DNA from: Lateolabrax maculatus
Lineage: Eukaryota > Chordata > Actinopteri > Acropomatiformes > Lateolabracidae
Assembly (NCBI GenBank): GCA_031216445.1
Contig: CM062213.1
Location: 10,727,501-10,791,500, forward strand
Length of the DNA: 64,000 nucleotides
Direction of reading: 5' to 3'
The notes under the pieces were generated by a model. It did no database searches and was not told the origin of the DNA. It saw only the letters and a list, made by a program, of their open reading frames with translations. Below, piece after piece: positions 40,173-49,993 of this stretch (its first letter is position 1; each line of letters starts with the position of its first letter). The translations under genes were made by a program, and so were the position numbers.

Positions 40173-41297
40173 AAAACACTCCCCTCATTTGAAAATAGAT
40201 CCATTATCATTCAACCCTTACTGCTTGGAAATTAATTTAAAAAGTATCATTTTTATTTTTTCAAAAAGATCTCAGCTGCATCTTGCCTGTTAATACATGT
40301 TGCCAATGGTAATTAGTACCATAGCTGCTCTACTTGTTACTTACAGTTGTGAGAACATTTAGTCATCATTGAAATACTGAGAAAATCAAAGCAAATGGGA
40401 CACCGAAGCAGGGCATCGACATTCTGCAAATGAGAAGAACCACAGAGATAAAAACATAAATATAAATAAAATACTCATGCAAACAACTCAGCTATTAGTT
40501 GTCTGGAAATAATCCCCCCAAAAATAGACAAAAACCTGGAGAAAATACAGTAGCCTGGCAAAAATACATTTTACAGCTGCTGAAATTGAATGACAGGCCA
40601 TGAATATTACTTTTTAGTTTCACTGAAGCTAGTAAACACTCTTAATAAACTAAGTTGCATTTTTCAAATAGTTTAGAATTGAAACACTTTTATTTCAGTG
40701 ACACAAAGAAAATGTAACAAATCTAAATGTTGCTCACTGACTGGTACACAAAACTCCCATACGATTATTGGGGGTTTCCAGAGTAAATAACAGCCAGCCA
40801 ACCTACATCCTTTCTCACATGATCAGAAGCATTTATGGTGTGTTTCACCGTGTCTTGCACTTGGTTCACTGTCATGAAACATGTTGCACATCATCCCCAA
40901 ACAACTTATCGTCCATGTTCCCTGTTGTGACCCCGAGCTGAGGCTGAATATGATGAGGTGACTGTTTGTTTCTGCAGGGTAGCGTTAGCTCACACGTCTT
41001 AAAGTAGTTTCGTTCAGCGCAGCGACGGTAAATAACGTTAGACATCACGAATAGACGGGGCTCCGACGTGACACGGCGTCTCATGATCGATATTCACGTT
41101 TATAGTCGTGAAGACGCTCTTTAGCTCATTTCCGTGGGCACTTTCATGGACGTCACGTATCTGCGTGGGGGTCTTCATTTAGCCTGGAGCTAGTAGCCGC
41201 GCGAGTGAGCGGAGCGGATCCGTTTCGAAATAAACACACAACTTACTTTCAGACACGCAAGGCCGGGCGGTAAGTCCGGTTCAACGTGAAAGGCCAT
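20994..41297 (-). CDS. rad18: Rad18 E3 ubiquitin-protein ligase, complete, 12 coding exons
   Basis: Joined exons (minus strand): 41297-41247, 40423-40345, 39650-39589, 39413-39343, 34957-34506, 32613-32514, 31481-31294, 30952-30882, 30447-30387, 25970-25839, 25000-24874, 21042-20994. They total 1443 nt, 480 residues plus TAA; human RAD18 is about 495. All junctions are GT-AG and keep frame. Domains in order: RING finger (residues 25-62), a long low-complexity linker (88-238), a UBZ4-type C2HC finger (C241, C244, H256, C260), a SAP domain (about 284-318), the Rad6-binding helices (about 336-395) and a serine-rich tail. Family role: with Rad6/UBE2A-B it mono-ubiquitinates PCNA at stalled forks to recruit translesion polymerases; it is nuclear. 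The start is supported by an in-frame TGA 12 codons upstream and a good context (G at -3, G at +4). srgap3 lies upstream in the same orientation. Confidence 0.97.
21043..24873 (-). other. rad18 intron 11
   Basis: This is AT-rich intron with no coding potential. It contains a short TA-rich stretch (about 21676-21710) and a cluster of short direct repeats (AGTCAAATCTAGA-type words) at about 21348-21405. I see no embedded gene on either strand. Confidence 0.7.
24874..25000 (-). CDS. rad18: rad18 coding exon 11
   Basis: It encodes residues 423-465, an acidic then serine-rich stretch ending FSPSPTYSDVSIS. In the mammalian protein the matching serine-rich region binds DNA polymerase eta and is phosphorylated. 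The acceptor follows a T/C-rich tract (CTCCTCCTTCAG) and the donor is CAG|GTGAGC, phase 2. Confidence 0.92.
25271..25304. repeat. (ATT)n microsatellite in rad18 intron 10
   Basis: About 11 uninterrupted ATT/TTA repeats in the intron between exons 10 and 11. A triplicated 10-bp word (TCCACTCTTA) lies nearby at about 25497-25525. Confidence 0.9.
25839..25970 (-). CDS. rad18: rad18 coding exon 10
   Basis: It encodes residues 379-422: RKQHSSDFSRLIAQVRGRLE then ITKQTRIKQEVIVEGADAQK and THSA. RKxH.S.F..L..Q.R closes the Rad6-binding region; the rest is the variable start of the C-terminal tail. A 4.4 kb intron precedes it. Confidence 0.95.
26483..26507. repeat. Poly(A) run in rad18 intron 9
   Basis: Twenty-five consecutive A residues on the plus strand. 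No retrotransposed sequence is recognisable directly before it, so it may be a simple mononucleotide tract. Confidence 0.85.
29151..29350. repeat. Dispersed teleost repeat fragment (CAAGGCAAGGTTTATTTG type)
   Basis: The segment starts CAAGGCAAGGTTTATTTG, continues through CAGAGCAGTACATAA, and ends in an A-rich tail with AAATAAAATTAAAT words. I recognise this order (GGCAAGGCAAG..TTTATTTGTATAGC.., then AGTGCTTTACATAA) from abundant repeats in many fish genomes. Its class (SINE-like or other) is uncertain. Confidence 0.5.
30387..30447 (-). CDS. rad18: rad18 coding exon 9
   Basis: It encodes VMVFSKKQSEKDIDDMHSSY (residues 359-378), nearly the same as human VMVFTKDQTEKEIDEIHSKY, within the Rad6-binding region. 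It ends in phase 1 at A|GTAAGT. Confidence 0.96.
30882..30952 (-). CDS. rad18: rad18 coding exon 8 (start of Rad6-binding region)
   Basis: It encodes AEDIAKELEANEKIRNQLQG then KNKP (residues 335-358), a helical segment aligned with the human region that begins the Rad6-binding domain. The donor CCT|GTGCGT is weaker than the others in this gene. Confidence 0.94.
31294..31481 (-). CDS. rad18: rad18 coding exon 7 (SAP domain)
   Basis: It encodes residues 272-335. The SAP core runs YNLLSLQELKRRLKECHLSM then QGSRDQLIKRHREFVHIYNA; family SAP domains bind DNA. QCDSLNPKS follows, close to human QCDALHPKS. The donor is CAG|GTGAGG, phase 1. Confidence 0.97.
31482..34505 (-). other. rad18 introns 6 and 5 around exon 6
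   Basis: Apart from exon 6 (32514-32613) this interval is intronic. A short (CAGT)n-like run sits at 34141-34158. Open frames at 33504-33951 have no recognisable domain. Confidence 0.65.
32514..32613 (-). CDS. rad18: rad18 coding exon 6 (UBZ zinc finger)
   Basis: It encodes residues 239-272: VDCPVCSVSVSQQFINKHLD then TCLTRGEKKESLRR. The C2HC UBZ4 finger has C241, C244, H256 and C260; D258, next to the last ligand, matches the conserved ubiquitin-contacting Asp. In the family this finger binds ubiquitin and supports recruitment to damage sites. Confidence 0.97.
34506..34957 (-). CDS. rad18: rad18 coding exon 5 (linker)
   Basis: This 452-nt exon encodes residues 88-238, the poorly conserved linker between RING and UBZ. 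Visible features are many S/T-P sites (SPPISPKTP, CRTPRE), a PCNA-interaction-like segment SSILSQFF (124-131) followed by basic QKRPK, and three consensus SUMO sites (VKEE at K183, VKHE at K201, IKGE at K231). The exon must end at GTAG|GTTAAG. The alternative donor CCT|GTAGGT, 4 nt upstream, breaks the frame into the next exon. Confidence 0.93.
34958..39342 (-). other. rad18 intron 4
   Basis: A 4.4 kb intron separating the RING exons from the linker exon. It contains a small interrupted CA-rich tract (about 35458-35490), an A-rich tract near 35711-35736 and a probable dispersed repeat at about 36925-37260. No additional exon was found. Confidence 0.7.
36925..37260. repeat. Probable dispersed repeat in rad18 intron 4
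   Basis: The left part reads AAAGCTGGAGTGCAGAACTT, then TTGTCTCCCCCTTCTGGC. I have often seen these words together at the edge of short dispersed repeats in fish genomes. The segment is less AT-rich than the surrounding intron. The right boundary is a guess and the class is unknown. Confidence 0.4.
39343..39413 (-). CDS. rad18: rad18 coding exon 4
   Basis: It encodes residues 65-87 and part of 88: QATEQDLRNNRLLDDLVVNF then QAAR. This is the conserved helix after the RING (human TEPDLKNNRILDELV). The donor is AAG|GTAACT, phase 2. A 4.4 kb intron follows. Confidence 0.96.
39589..39650 (-). CDS. rad18: rad18 coding exon 3 (RING, second half)
   Basis: It encodes residues 44-64, FCSLCIRKFFSYKLQCPVCN then T. 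It completes the C3HC4 RING with C45, C48, C59 and C62. CSLCIRKF.SYK.QCP.C is nearly identical to human RAD18. The exon ends in phase 0 at ACA|GTAAGT. Confidence 0.97.
40131..40168. repeat. (AC)n microsatellite in rad18 intron 2
   Basis: Nineteen AC repeats about 180 nt downstream of exon 2. In the rad18 pre-mRNA this reads as a UG-repeat. Confidence 0.95.
40345..40423 (-). CDS. rad18: rad18 coding exon 2 (RING, first half)
   Basis: It encodes residues 18-43, from NVDALLRCPICFDF to KCSHN. It supplies zinc ligands C25, C28, C40 and H42 of the RING finger. The acceptor is TTTGCAG|AAT and the donor is AACT|GTAAGT (phase 1). The gap between C28 and C40 is one residue shorter than in human RAD18 as I recall it. 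Confidence 0.96.
41247..41297 (-). CDS. rad18: rad18 coding exon 1 (residues 1-17)
   Basis: It encodes MAFHVEPDLPPGLACLK; PPGLA..K aligns with the PPGLAVMK start of the human protein as I recall it. The donor is AAA|GTAAGT and the exon ends in phase 0. An in-frame TGA at 41331-41333 rules out a longer N-terminus in this transcript. Confidence 0.95.
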
Positions 41298-41396
41298 GTC
41301 TGCTGAGCTCAACGCAGCGACGCGGGACACTCACGCACGCACTTTTGGTTTCTGGTGCGTAGCCTCGTTCCCGCTCGACGCGCCGCAGGACGCCTC

Positions 41397-41404
41397 TGAC
41401 GTCA
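41397..41404. promoter_or_regulatory. CRE palindrome TGACGTCA
   Basis: A full consensus CREB/ATF site 100 nt upstream of the rad18 ATG, within the CpG-rich region. Occupancy is inferred, not shown. Confidence 0.5.
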
Positions 41405-43717
41405 TCTGACGACTTCCGCTGGGCCGGGGTCCAGATCTGGTTTTGTACAGGATCCGGATCAGCGCCGGTCCAGATCCAGACCGCAGCGTCTGTATGACGT
41501 CCAGGTCCAGACCGGGGGGCTGTGAGTTGACCAGGAGCAGGTTAATGTTGCCACTTCAAGACGCTTTAGTTATTTTTGTATCAGATGTACTTTGGAGAAT
41601 AGTACTGTCTTTATTGTCAACATTTACAGACATAATAGCCCTTTTTTACACTATTGAGTGTGTGTCTTTCTGTAGGATTAATTTGCTTTTTATATATTTG
41701 AAAAATGTATGAAAACAATACAGAGATAGCTTTTGATGTGCTGCAATTTAAAAATACTTTTTTGATTTCTTGATGAATTGTTATTAATTTCTACACGATT
41801 GAAAACGCCTTTCAACAATTATGTAGGCCTATTGTATTGAGCAACTTTTAGTACAGTAAAATAACAATATAAAGTACACTGTACTTTCTCGGGTATATAA
41901 TTTGTACCATGTTCCCATTTCTATTTGTTGTTTTTTTTTTTTATGTCTGTTTGTGTAATGGATGCCTAACAATTATATGTCATTTATTTTTATTTTCACA
42001 TAATTTTTAATAACGTGAGGTGATAGTGTAGTCAACTGTTTTCATACAGTGAAACATGGATGGTGAATACTGAGAGATCTAAATGATTATTCAGTGTAGC
42101 TCATCAAACAGCACAGACACGTTTCAGTAAAGAATTAAGCTGAAAGATTCAAAAGAGTTACTTAAAGATTACTTTTGGTACCACTGATGCAAACTAGGTT
42201 GAATGAAAGGAAGATAGCATAAGACAGGACTTTACCAGATGTTTGTATTCCCTTGATCGACTAAAGTCAGCACTTCAAAATATATAACCAGGACTCCAAC
42301 CAGGAAATCTGAGAGTGGAAAATGAGTATTCCATAACAATTGGCTTACTTGTGGTGCCTCTACCGTGACGGCCTTGCTACTCTTCATCTCAGATGATAGG
42401 GAGAGAAGTGATCCTGGATGACAAATGTAAACATAAAAAAATATGGTAAAACCTGTTCCAAGCTTACAGAAAATATATTATTATACCTTTGTGTGTGGCT
42501 TTAAAAGTTGTTTTTAAGTCCTCTTAGTCATTTATTGGAAACACTTAAACGGAACAATCTTTACACAATTAAGTCATCATGGAGTAATCATAACATCTTG
42601 TCCTTGAACTGGAGAATGCTTAGCAGGCTTGTAAGGGGCCTCAAAGACAGTGAGCATATACAGTATTTTCCCTTAAGATCCTTTCACACCAGTAAGCTCT
42701 TGCCAGAGGGCAGAGGCCCACAGTAAACTATTTCCCATCCCATTACTCCCTGTGTTATTATTACTGTATATTTACTCACTCCTAACAATTACAATAAATG
42801 ACCAGGAACTTGGCGTGTGCCATGATTGCATTTTCAATTATTTACATTATATTGGCAGTTTTATACCCTTGATTGAACACATTTAGCCAGAGTAATCCAG
42901 AGCAAAGTAGTCTTCCCTGCTTGCTGGAGCCTTGGACTATTTATTCAGCCTTCCAGGAGAAGCTTAGGCACTGCATCACAAATATTCAATGATGTAAAGA
43001 AGATAAGAGTAAGATATACTGTACATGTATGTAAAATGTATTCCTTAAAGAAGCAGCTTTTTCTTTAAGTTCACAAATGTTATCTAAATGAGAAATGTCC
43101 TAGAAGTCTCTGAAAACAGGCAACAACATGACATTATCATGCAAATGTGTTTATTTTCAACCATGTAACATGTGCTTGAATGTGATTTTGAGTCACTTGA
43201 ACATCCAGAGGCATTTAGGTGCAGTAATTACATTTTTCCTGGTGGTTTAGAGGATGCAACCCCCAGAGCCTTTGGCCAGTTAAATCAATTCACATTTTTG
43301 CAAGAGCATTAATGACATTGTCTCCATAGCATTACCAAACAATTTGGTATGACGGTTCCCCCTGCAGAGGACGATGAGACCATTTTAATTTGTACAGCTG
43401 TTTGGTATTTATCAAAGGAAGTGTCTCAGAAAATGGCATGCCTTTGTAATGGGCTGCTATCTGTTATCTCTGTTTTTCTAAGCAAAAATATTAAATAATT
43501 TTTTCATAATTCATTATTTATTTTCTTCAAATGTTTTAGGAATCAATGACATTTTAAGTGTCAAGGCAAATCAGGCTTCTCTATTTCAATGGGTTGTGTT
43601 AAGTGTGATTAATTGAATTAATTGAGAATAAAATAATATATATTATCTATTATATATAATAGTATTCTGCAGCTCTACTTATCCTTTTCCTGATTCAAGT
43701 CTTTATATTGAAACAAG

Positions 43718-43720
<3 letters not shown>

Positions 43721-43757
<37 letters not shown>
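43721..43757. repeat. (TG)n microsatellite
   Basis: About 18 TG repeats in intergenic DNA. Confidence 0.95.
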
Positions 43758-43760
<3 letters not shown>

Positions 43761-44953
43761 ACATTGGCCACTTAATTTATTCTTACTTACTAAATCACAA
43801 TGGGCATGGCCAGAGCTTTGAATAGACCTGTGCTGAATGAGTAAATGCCTCGCTTTAAAAAAAAAACACCAAATATGAACTGTACCATAAATACTTATGC
43901 AGAATTAATATAACACAGACACATGAACTGACGCATACACAGATGTAGAATGGACTTAAAGTCTGTTTTGTATCAGGGGATTTCAGCTGGAGTTTGACCA
44001 ACCACTGTCCTCTTCTAGCCCTCTGCTGAGAAATTCTAATGGGTTTGGAAACTGGGAATGTTTAATCACTGGATCAGCCAAGCAGTAATTATATGCTTAT
44101 ATTAGCAAGATGACATGATTGCTGAATGCCTGCAAGACTCTCCGTTTCAGGTTTCCAGGAATTATGTTATAGATTAAACCCATTACCAGGTGTTTTACAC
44201 AGGGTCTATTAAGTCTGGAATTTGTAAATGTTCTTTTCAGTGCAGAGTTTTATTACTGATTCTGTGTGTTTAAGGATTCTCTACAGTGCATTTAATGTTT
44301 TCTGATACTCTGTTAGACTAAACCTGTCATCAAGTGTTTTTTTTAATATCTTCGTTACTCAGGGCCTTTTTCTACCTCTCTCCTCACGTAGAGAAAACAT
44401 TATCTTGGTACAGATGATATTTAGCAGAAGTTTAGTGAGGGCAGAGAAAGAAGAACATCTCAATATTTAAAGTTTTATTAAGTATTTCTGTATTAAATTG
44501 CAGTGATTTTATAAATTGAGTTCAATGTCTGACTTTTAGGGTTGAACCAACAAAACCTTGAGACAGAGTAGCATCTGCAGAGTAACATGTCACATGAGGG
44601 TGACATCTGTGAGGAAATCTTGTTCAGCTTTTCTTCAGTGAAGTGTAGCATGTGTAGTTATTTGATGTGGAATAAAAACCACATCACACATACTAAATAC
44701 ATTAAGGAAAATTGTAACTGAGATTTCAGGTTCAGGATTTTATGCAGCTTTGTAGTATTCTGTTGCTGTTATTGAGATATGGTTCAAATGATGGGAGTAA
44801 GCTGCTTCAGTCAGTGAAAAAATCTGTATTACCTTTTGCATTTAAATGTATGCCTAAAGCAAGTTCCAACAAACACACCATAGATCAGTGTTGCATATTA
44901 ATTAACTTTCTAATGTCCAGAGAAATATGGACCTTCATGCTTGACCCAGGCAG

Positions 44954-44971
44954 AAAAAAAAAAAAAAAAAA
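44954..44971. repeat. Poly(A) run
   Basis: Eighteen A residues on the plus strand in intergenic DNA, with no recognisable retrocopy before them. Confidence 0.8.
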
Positions 44972-47900
44972 GTCTAATGCAAAATAGTTGCATATGAACA
45001 TAAATCCTGGGAATTAAGGTTGGAAAACTAATCTGAGGTTCATGTGTACACCTTAACTGTGTGATCCTTTATGTGACATTGTCTGAAACGTCTGCACTAT
45101 GACACACATTGTGTCAAAGGATTGTGCTGTCCTTTTCCTTATCAGTGTTATACTGTTCTCTATTCTTCGCCTATCTCAATCTAATGAGGCCCTTAGCAAG
45201 TGAGTCATCCAGCCCTGTGTTACCCAGTGCACAGTGTCGGACCTGTCTGGGATCTTAACAATGGCTGAGGCTATGGGAAATGAGAGCAAACAGATGAAGC
45301 CAGAGCAGTGTTAAACAATGGTATTATACAGGCCAGATAGCCTTGTCCTTGAATATGTCGATGATGAAGATCTGTTTTAGTGATTAACTCCAGATTAATT
45401 TTCCATATGTTATATGTCTTTTGCATCAACATTGTTATAAATTGTGCTTCAGATTCCTTTAGCTTATTGGCTCTACGGATGCAGTTTAAAAAAAATTGGC
45501 AAAGACATTACATTATACATGTAACATGAAGTGCTATCTGCAGTTGAATTAATTCTGAACTTGAATTACCTGTAACACAGTAACTATTATTAAAAAAATT
45601 CTATATTTACACAATCTATTATACAGTTTACATGAATATTTTATCCAGAGATCTATTCAATTATTGCGCTGGTAGACATCCGCATCTGCAGCCATGTCCT
45701 TTGTAGGTGCAGGTGCACGTAATTGAAACATTTGTTAGAATGAATTGCTCTAATTGTTGTTAACAATGACACCTAATTAGACAGCAAAGTTGTTCTACAA
45801 CCAGGAACTAACCTCATCACATTATTTTTCGGATCAGTATTTCATGGATTAAATTCACTGCTAGTTTTCACTGCCAGATTTCTGACCATCTTTTACTGTG
45901 TCTACCATTTACCTGCATTGGGTTACTAAACTCATGAATAAGTCAGGTGAGATAATTTTACTGTTCTCCTTTCCATGAACATTTGCATTACCCTAAAGAA
46001 TCAATGAAGCACTCACTAAGACATTTAATCATATGTCAACAACAAATCTAATCTGAAATCCACCTCCTGACCCACAAATAGGAAATATATAAAATATAAA
46101 GCTTACTATAACGTCACATTATTTGGGTAATTTGTTTTCACTTGCATCAAACACATATGCTATCAAAGAGTGATTGGTAATGCAGGGTCAGCTTTGCATC
46201 TGGCTTCAGTGTTGGCATCTCTCTTCTTCGAAAACTTCACTTCAAAGTTCCATCATAAATGCAAAGCCACATTTGGCACGCCACTGCAAAAACATCATAA
46301 AATATAAACAAGCAACGATAACACATCAAAGCTTTAATGTGCATTCTATGTGCATGTGTTCGTTGTCAGGACATATCATCAGTGATTATGTGAATTGATC
46401 TTGTGTGTGCATGTTATGTATTATTTGATATGATTTGTATGAATGTGTGCAAGAACAATGAAAACAACAAGGCCGACCTGCTCTGTTTCTTTGGGCTTAA
46501 TTTATTAGGCATGTGCTATATGCACTGCCTGTCTGCATCCCTGCATATCAATGTACAGAAACTGATAAGATGTTCTGATTTCTAAGTGAGGTCAGACATC
46601 TCTTTTATGAAAATGCATAAAAATAGAATGATTGATTGCCCTCCAGTATAAAGTATTAAATATTTGAGGGATCTGTGTCTGTCTGACACACTGACACAAG
46701 CAAATATGAAAAATGAAAAAGCTTCATGTTTTCATCAAAGAGACAAGAAAAAATTCCCTTGTCTCTTTCCAGCAACATCTTGATCTGATCTAGGCTCCCT
46801 CTCAACAAAAAAGTCCCGGGTTTGATTCCTCCAACATTTATGTATCACACCAAAGTATCCATGAACAAGGTACCAAACCCCTAACTACTCACTGTAAATT
46901 GTTAGGGGTGTAAATCCTGCAATCAAACATAAGTTTAACTGATAGAAGTGTACACTCTGCTGAATGAAGCCGTATTGTGAAAAAAGAATAACATTACATA
47001 AAGGAAGTACGCATAACAATGTGGCAAATGCCATCTTCAGCACATAAAAAACATTATTCATCAGGATAGTAATATGAGTATTTTTGTTCTATTATCGAGT
47101 ATTAAAAAAAAACATAAACTATATCCCGATCTTCTGATTACAAAACAAACATGACATTTTATTTGAAATAATTCAAATAAAATGCCCTCCTACAACCATG
47201 TTGAGTCAACAAATGACTGCTGATCAAATGATCAAACAGTGCACTATAAGTACTTTGTCATCATACACTATCGCTTCATGTAAAAAATTAAAAAATATCC
47301 ATTCTCATCTATATTAGGAGTACTGCCTGCTATTATTGCTATGGAATAGTGCACATAAGATGGAAACACTTGAAATGTATGAAACATGACTTCCATTTGT
47401 TTACATTGTTTTATTCAGATTATGAAAATGAATGCGCTATGGCTTATCACTGGTCCACCATTAATTATTTTGATGTATCTATGCTGAAGACAGAGAGGGT
47501 GATGGTTGAACCCGGAAGTTATGCTAATTTTGCTCTGATGTGACTCAAAGAGGTTATGAGTTATTAAGTGTTGGCTCTCATTTGCGTATTAATTATATGC
47601 TAATGGAGAGGCCAAATTAGGCCACAGGAGAGGTGCTTATGCAACTTATTTTTCAAACCAGCTGTAGCATCTGTTTTTCCAGCAGTGAAGCATACCTCAT
47701 TCTAGAGAGGCATAAAACACTTTCCATGCCAGCAGATTTAACTGTGGATGTGTCTTTTCATATAATCTTAATAATTTATAAGATTGTTTGCTAGTTTATC
47801 TTTGTACTAAACCCACATTTTCATGGAAAAAAGTAAACGCACACATGCACATCCTTAGTTTTTGCCATCCTTGTCCTATAAAGCCTAAGGTAAACACACA

Positions 47901-48721
47901 ATACTAACCGTTTTTGGAAATAAAAAGGAACAAAATATCTTGTAAAACCTGAATGTTTATCATGTAATATAATCAAGAACTTACTCATGATGTGATAACT
48001 ATGTAAACTTTTACTGAATACAGTACATGTCACACTTTGTAAACAATGTCAATATCAGTGTGTAATTAATATAATTCCCAGATTGATTGTATAACTTATT
48101 ATGTCAGAACTACTAAACTAAACACACAACTGTTAAACAGTTAACTGTTGAATGTACACATCCTGCATATCTTTACTTGTTACTAGGAGCTACACTTTCT
48201 ATACTAATAAAAAATGTGAACACAGTTGCTTGTTTGACATGTTCTTGTTGAACAGGGGTTCCTCAGGTGGAACAAATTGAATTTGCTTTATACTCTGTCA
48301 GTGTGAGCTGCTGGTGTAAAACTCTCTAACCAATGGACCAGAAAGCCAATTTCAAAGGGAGATGTAATCATCTAATTTATGCAAAACGCTGTTCTCTGTG
48401 TAGCAGTCACTGGGCACTAGTTTCTAATCCTTTAAGAGTAATCAACAGAATGCTGACTACACACTCTACATGTAAACCTTATGTTCATTAAACACTTCTC
48501 TGCTGCAGTTTCTCCATCATGTGGCCACAGAATGAACTACGGACTATTGTACATGTTCCACACTGAATTGTTCTTGGGGTATATTGTTTTAGTTTACAAT
48601 AACCTTAAAAAACTTTCTTTTCTTCTCTCTGAAATAGTATCATCTCCTATTCAATTTATGATGTTTATTACCTGGCACGTGAAGACTCCTTGTTTAAAGT
48701 GTCAATATCTGCTGTAAAATG

Positions 48722-49581
48722 TATCGACCGACCTGCTTCAAATGCTCCACCATCATCCCGGTCCCCAAGAAATCCTCCATCACAGGAGACTGGTGATGAC
48801 CCACCTGAAGGACATCACAGGCCCCCTTCTGGACCCCCTGCAGTTTTCCTACCAGGCAAACAGGTCGGTGGGTGATGCAGTCAACATGGGACTGCAGTAC
48901 ATGCAGCAACATCACGACTCCCCAGGGACATACGCAAGGGCTCTGTTTGTGGACTTCAGCTGGCCGTTCAACACTATTATCCTGGGAATCCTTCACCCCA
49001 AAGTCTCCGGGCTCACTGTGCCAGCCTCCACCTGTCAGTGGATTACTGACAGGTGGATCAAAGTCATTGGTTCCAGCCTGCCCTCTATCCAGGACCTGTA
49101 CATCTCCAGGGTCCGGTCAGGAAACGGTCAGAAAACGGTCAGGAAACGTCGCTGCAGACCCATCACACCCTGGACACAACCAGTTCCAACTCCTCCCCTC
49201 TGGTAGGCACTACAGAGCACTCAAGGACACCATAACAGCTTCTTACCACAGGCTGTGTGCAATAATCTGGTACCTGTATATTCTAAATGTTATATATATA
49301 CATATTCCATCTACCTCCTGTATATAAAGTATCCTGCGACAATTTTTCCATATTTATCCAAGCATCTTTGCACTCTGCATCATTGCACTATTTCTCCATT
49401 TCACTGCCATTGTACATATATATATATATTTTTCATATTTGTACATAGTAGTTAAATGTTTATGCTTACTTTTTTTGGCGTTGTTTTTTGTTTATTTGTC
49501 TATTTGTGTGCTCTGTGTAAAACCTGAGTCAAATTCCTTGTATGTCGACACATACCAATAACGCTGATTCTGATTCTGATC
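48722..49581 (+). mobile_element. Truncated, internally deleted LINE (L2/CR1-like)
   Basis: Broken frames at 48742-49206 and 48872-49327 give DPLQFSYQANRSVGDAVNMG, then SPGTYARALFVDFS (the RT motif A region) and, in another frame, AADPSHPGHNQFQLLPSG, the usual end of the L2/CR1-type ORF2 protein. The 3' end is TGATTCTGATTCTGATC, a hexamer tail I associate with fish L2 elements. The copy lacks the 5' part (ORF1, endonuclease), and material is missing both before DPLQ and between motif A and the C-terminus, so the YADD catalytic motif is gone. It is dead, and inserted just beyond the probable srgap3 3' end. Confidence 0.85.
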
Positions 49582-49987
49582 AAGATTTCTGTTTTTCTCT
49601 GTCTTTTCCTCACTGGTTTAAAGTGGCTGAGTCTCAGTTGGCAATAGGTGATGTACGTCCTTCCATGCACCAATCAGGACTTTAATCAGCAACATTAATC
49701 AAAATATCATGACGTTTTTGGGATTAGTTGCTTATTTTTGCTGGCACTAAACTTTAAATAATACCTTCTGTGAGGATGTTTTATCACTGAAGCCAGGTTT
49801 TCAGGGGCTTTAAAGAATGGTCATGTGAGAACAGAATAAAATGCTTCCATTACCTTATCTGTAATTTTTTTAGACTTCTATGATGTAATTCACCTTTTGT
49901 TCAAAATTGGATTCGTATTCGACCTTTTTAATGCCACAAAGAAAAAACAATTCACTCACAATAGCCAGATCACAGAGCAATAATGGT

Positions 49988-49993
49988 TTTATT
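49988..49993 (-). terminator. Candidate srgap3 poly(A) signal (AATAAA)
   Basis: Minus strand AAATAAAACCATTATTGC, followed within 40 nt by a GT-containing stretch (CTGTGATCTGG..TGTGAG), looks like a classical cleavage region. It would give srgap3 a 3' UTR of about 3.35 kb; mammalian SRGAP3 mRNAs also have multi-kilobase 3' UTRs. An earlier candidate lies at about 51501-51510 (overlapping AATAAA copies). Confidence 0.45.

Larger units (their letters stand above)
41160..41520 (-). promoter_or_regulatory. rad18: rad18 CpG-rich promoter region
   Basis: CpG density rises sharply around and upstream of the rad18 start codon, unlike the AT-rich surroundings, as expected for a housekeeping promoter. 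No TATA box is obvious close upstream. Visible sites are a perfect CRE palindrome TGACGTCA (41397-41404) and an ETS-type GCGGAAGTC (about 41410-41418, minus strand), both about 100-120 nt upstream of the ATG. A half CRE (GACGTCAC) lies at about 41150 in intron 1. The transcription start is not determined. Confidence 0.6.
41521..48720. other. Intergenic DNA between rad18 promoter and srgap3 3' end
   Basis: This 7.2 kb is AT-rich with only short, unrecognisable open frames. It carries a (GT)n at 43721-43757 and an 18-bp A-run at 44954-44971. A frame at 42508-42726 ending KLLPEGRGPQ faintly recalls the C-terminal LLPSGRRYR of LINE proteins and may be an old retrotransposon scrap. No further gene seen. 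Confidence 0.55.

Noticed and set aside
42508..42726. Frame ending KLLPEGRGPQ, like a LINE C-terminus
   Set aside because: The resemblance is limited to about eight residues and lacks the usual SHPGH and NSFFP neighbours, so it is not called as a separate element.
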